A stretch of 64,000 nt of DNA from ZC4RG30 sp049841155 (lineage in GTDB: Bacteria > Pseudomonadota > Gammaproteobacteria > Steroidobacterales > Steroidobacteraceae), in assembly GCA_049841155.1 (NCBI GenBank), contig JASGHI010000004.1, positions 620,001 through 684,000 on the forward strand, read 5' to 3'. Within the stretch, counting starts at the first letter, position 1; each line of letters starts with the position of its first letter. Shown here in pieces: positions 62,465-64,000 of the stretch. The position numbers and the translations under genes were made by a program. Under the pieces are notes generated by a model that saw only the letters and a program-made list of their open reading frames with translations, had not been told where the DNA came from and ran no database searches.

Positions 62465-64000
62465 ATGAAGATGAAGTACTTGCTCGGAGCGTGGGCGACC
62501 TGCAGTTGCGCTGCGATTTCTGTTTCTGTTGCCCAGGAAGCTCCCGGCGCGGGCGTGGCGGCTCTCGACGAGGTCGTGGTAACTGCGGAAAAGCGCGCTG
62601 CAAACGTGCAGAGTATTGCCTCGACGGTGACGGCTGTGAGTGCCGAGCAGCTGGCCGAGCAGGGCGTCAAGGACATCACCGATCTCGCGCGCGTTGCACC
62701 GGAAGTTTCAGTGATGACCGGCGCATTCCAGAACATTGGCATCCGCGGCGTGCGTACCGGCGCTTACGGTCCCAGCACCGACTCGCCGAACGCGCTGCAT
62801 GTGGATGGCGTGTACATGGCGCGCTTCACGGGTCTGAACGGCTTTTTCTTCGATACGCAGCGCGTCGAGGTGCTGGCGGGTCCGCAGGGAACGTTGTATG
62901 GCCGCAACTCGGCCGGCGGTACGATCAATATCATCACCAATCGCCCCGAGTTCGATGCGGTATCCGGCAGGGCGAGCGTCGACTACGGCAACTACAATGC
63001 GTTGACCGTGAATGGTGCGCTCAATGTGCCGGTCACGGACAATTTTGCCGTCCGCCTGGCATTCCTGCACAACGCCCATTCCGGCTACACCGATGACACC
63101 GGCATGGATGACGCGCAGATGGATGCCGCGCGCTTCAGCGCACTATGGAAGCTGACCGACCGCGACACCTTGTTCTTCTCGGCGGACACCTCGAAGATCG
63201 GCGGCAAGAGCCCCGGTCCGGCCACGAACATCGAGCGGGTGCTCAAGGATCCCTCGATCTGCACCAACAATACGACGCAGGCGGTATCGTTCGCTTCGCC
63301 GGCGGGCACCTGTGCTGCGGGTTCCACCTTCACGCAGCTCGCCATCACGCGTCCGGATGATCCGCGTCACAACCGGGTTCTGGTCGGGAACAACGACGCG
63401 TTGAAGACCGACACGCGCAACAAGGGCATGCAGCTGCAATACGACCATGACTTCGACTTCGCGACGCTGACGGCCCAGATCGGCCATCGAGGCACGGAGT
63501 CGTTCAATCCATCGGGTTCCTTCTCGGGTTACCAGCACGATCCGCGGCTGTTCACGGCCGGTCTGGCACGCTATGCCGCACCGGGTTTCCTTGAGGCGCA
63601 TTCGACGTGGGAATCCCAGGAAGTCCGGCTGGTCTCCAGCGCGTCCGTTCCCCTGCAGTGGCAGGCGGGTCTGTACAACTTCACGGAGAAGAGCAAGGAC
63701 AATCATAGCGGGAGCTATGCCGTCAGCTATCCGAATCCCGCCATGGGTATAAGCCCGGGCGCACTTGGCACGCTGTACGGCCAGTACTCGGTGATTCTCG
63801 ATGCCAACGGCAACAATGTCATCGCCAGCGACATTGCGAACATGCTGAACGATGTCAAGGCCCGTGCGGTGTTCGGTCAGGCGACCTGGACGCCGGGCTG
63901 GCTCCCCGCCCTGCATGTCACCGGTGGGGCGCGCTACAACTGGGAAGAAAAGCACGCCATCATCTACACGATCAGCCCGATCACGCGGCAGCCCATTCCG
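62465..64000 (+). CDS. TonB-dependent receptor, 3' end beyond window
   Basis: The frame is open from ATG 62465 to the last base (512 codons), so the C-terminal barrel is cut off. Signal peptide: LLGAWATCSCAAISVSVAQ. TonB box: LDEVVVTAEKRAANVQS. Plug: ITDLARVAPEVSVMTG, GIRGVRTGAYGP, VEVLAGPQGTLYGRNSAGGT and INIITNRPEF. This is the FecA-unlike, CirA/sphingomonad 'TonB receptor' type that often serves aromatic, polyphenol or sugar uptake. Context with secreted DUF6152-type proteins suggests a nutrient-uptake unit. GGGGGAATAC precedes the ATG. Confidence 0.93.
   Translation, partial: MKMKYLLGAWATCSCAAISVSVAQEAPGAGVAALDEVVVTAEKRAANVQSIASTVTAVSAEQLAEQGVKDITDLARVAPEVSVMTGAFQNIGIRGVRTGAYGPSTDSPNALHVDGVYMARFTGLNGFFFDTQRVEVLAGPQGTLYGRNSAGGTINIITNRPEFDAVSGRASVDYGNYNALTVNGALNVPVTDNFAVRLAFLHNAHSGYTDDTGMDDAQMDAARFSALWKLTDRDTLFFSADTSKIGGKSPGPATNIERVLKDPSICTNNTTQAVSFASPAGTCAAGSTFTQLAITRPDDPRHNRVLVGNNDALKTDTRNKGMQLQYDHDFDFATLTAQIGHRGTESFNPSGSFSGYQHDPRLFTAGLARYAAPGFLEAHSTWESQEVRLVSSASVPLQWQAGLYNFTEKSKDNHSGSYAVSYPNPAMGISPGALGTLYGQYSVILDANGNNVIASDIANMLNDVKARAVFGQATWTPGWLPALHVTGGARYNWEEKHAIIYTISPITRQPIP

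Overview
The window is about 64 kb of high-GC (roughly 65% by eye) chromosome from what looks like a gammaproteobacterium. The order pncC-recA-recX-alaS-csrA-tRNA-Ser(GCU), with aspS and mutS nearby, is the classical gammaproteobacterial arrangement. Many TonB-dependent receptors, two aromatic catabolic clusters and DUF6152-type secreted proteins suggest an environmental lineage near Nevskiales, Steroidobacterales or Xanthomonadales; that narrower placement is inference only.

Layout. (1) 1-5.8 kb: aspS 3' part, a small lipase-like hydrolase, a cupin protein that appears to be an XRE-cupin regulator without its DNA-binding domain, mutS, and an AraC-type regulator. (2) 5.9-8.8 kb: two tandem Cys-nucleophile dienelactone-hydrolase-like paralogues and a metallo-beta-lactamase-fold hydrolase. 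(3) 8.8-16.3 kb: a homoprotocatechuate meta-cleavage cluster, hpaEFHID on the minus strand and hpaG-hpaR-succinate semialdehyde dehydrogenase on the plus strand. Two near-identical palindromes between hpaE and hpaG are probable HpaR operators. (4) 16.3-23 kb: a transporter and the recA core block with a LexA box, ending in tRNA-Ser(GCU). (5) 22.9-35.7 kb: a candidate genomic island bounded by the tRNA 3' end and a 20-bp direct repeat of it. It carries iron-uptake genes (FecI/FecR, a frameshifted FecA-like receptor, a second TonB receptor, two PepSY proteins, a DUF3325/DUF3649-like fusion), a ferredoxin-NADP reductase and a methyltransferase. (6) 35.7-38.9 kb: alaA, an aldo/keto reductase and a LysR regulator. 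(7) 38.9-46.8 kb: a metal or metallo-tetrapyrrole handling locus. It combines a FecBCD/BtuFCD-type ABC importer, an LLM flavoprotein, a CbiX-like domain fused to a NuoE-like [2Fe-2S] ferredoxin, a DmeF-type Co/Ni exporter and a TonB receptor behind a structured leader. This is the best candidate here for an undescribed system. (8) 46.9-58.7 kb: a secreted two-repeat protein, a tannase/feruloyl esterase, a MarR regulator, then pobA, an aromatic aldehyde dehydrogenase, hydroxycinnamoyl-CoA hydratase/lyase, an ADP-forming FerA-type CoA ligase and an MFS transporter. (9) 58.8-64 kb: an orphan response regulator, a class C beta-lactamase-like hydrolase, two secreted proteins of unknown function, and a TonB receptor running off the window end.

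How the genes work together. Region 8 encodes a nearly complete route from plant esters: the esterase releases p-coumarate or ferulate, the ligase makes the CoA ester, the hydratase/lyase yields 4-hydroxybenzaldehyde or vanillin, the dehydrogenase gives the acid, and PobA converts 4-hydroxybenzoate to protocatechuate. The promoter, leader and first codons of pobA are repeated in front of the MFS gene, which suggests promoter capture. Region 3 takes homoprotocatechuate to pyruvate and succinate semialdehyde, and the adjacent dehydrogenase makes succinate; the upstream 4-hydroxyphenylacetate hydroxylase is not in the window. The iron genes of region 5 share a strong Fur-box-like site between fecI and a TonB receptor.
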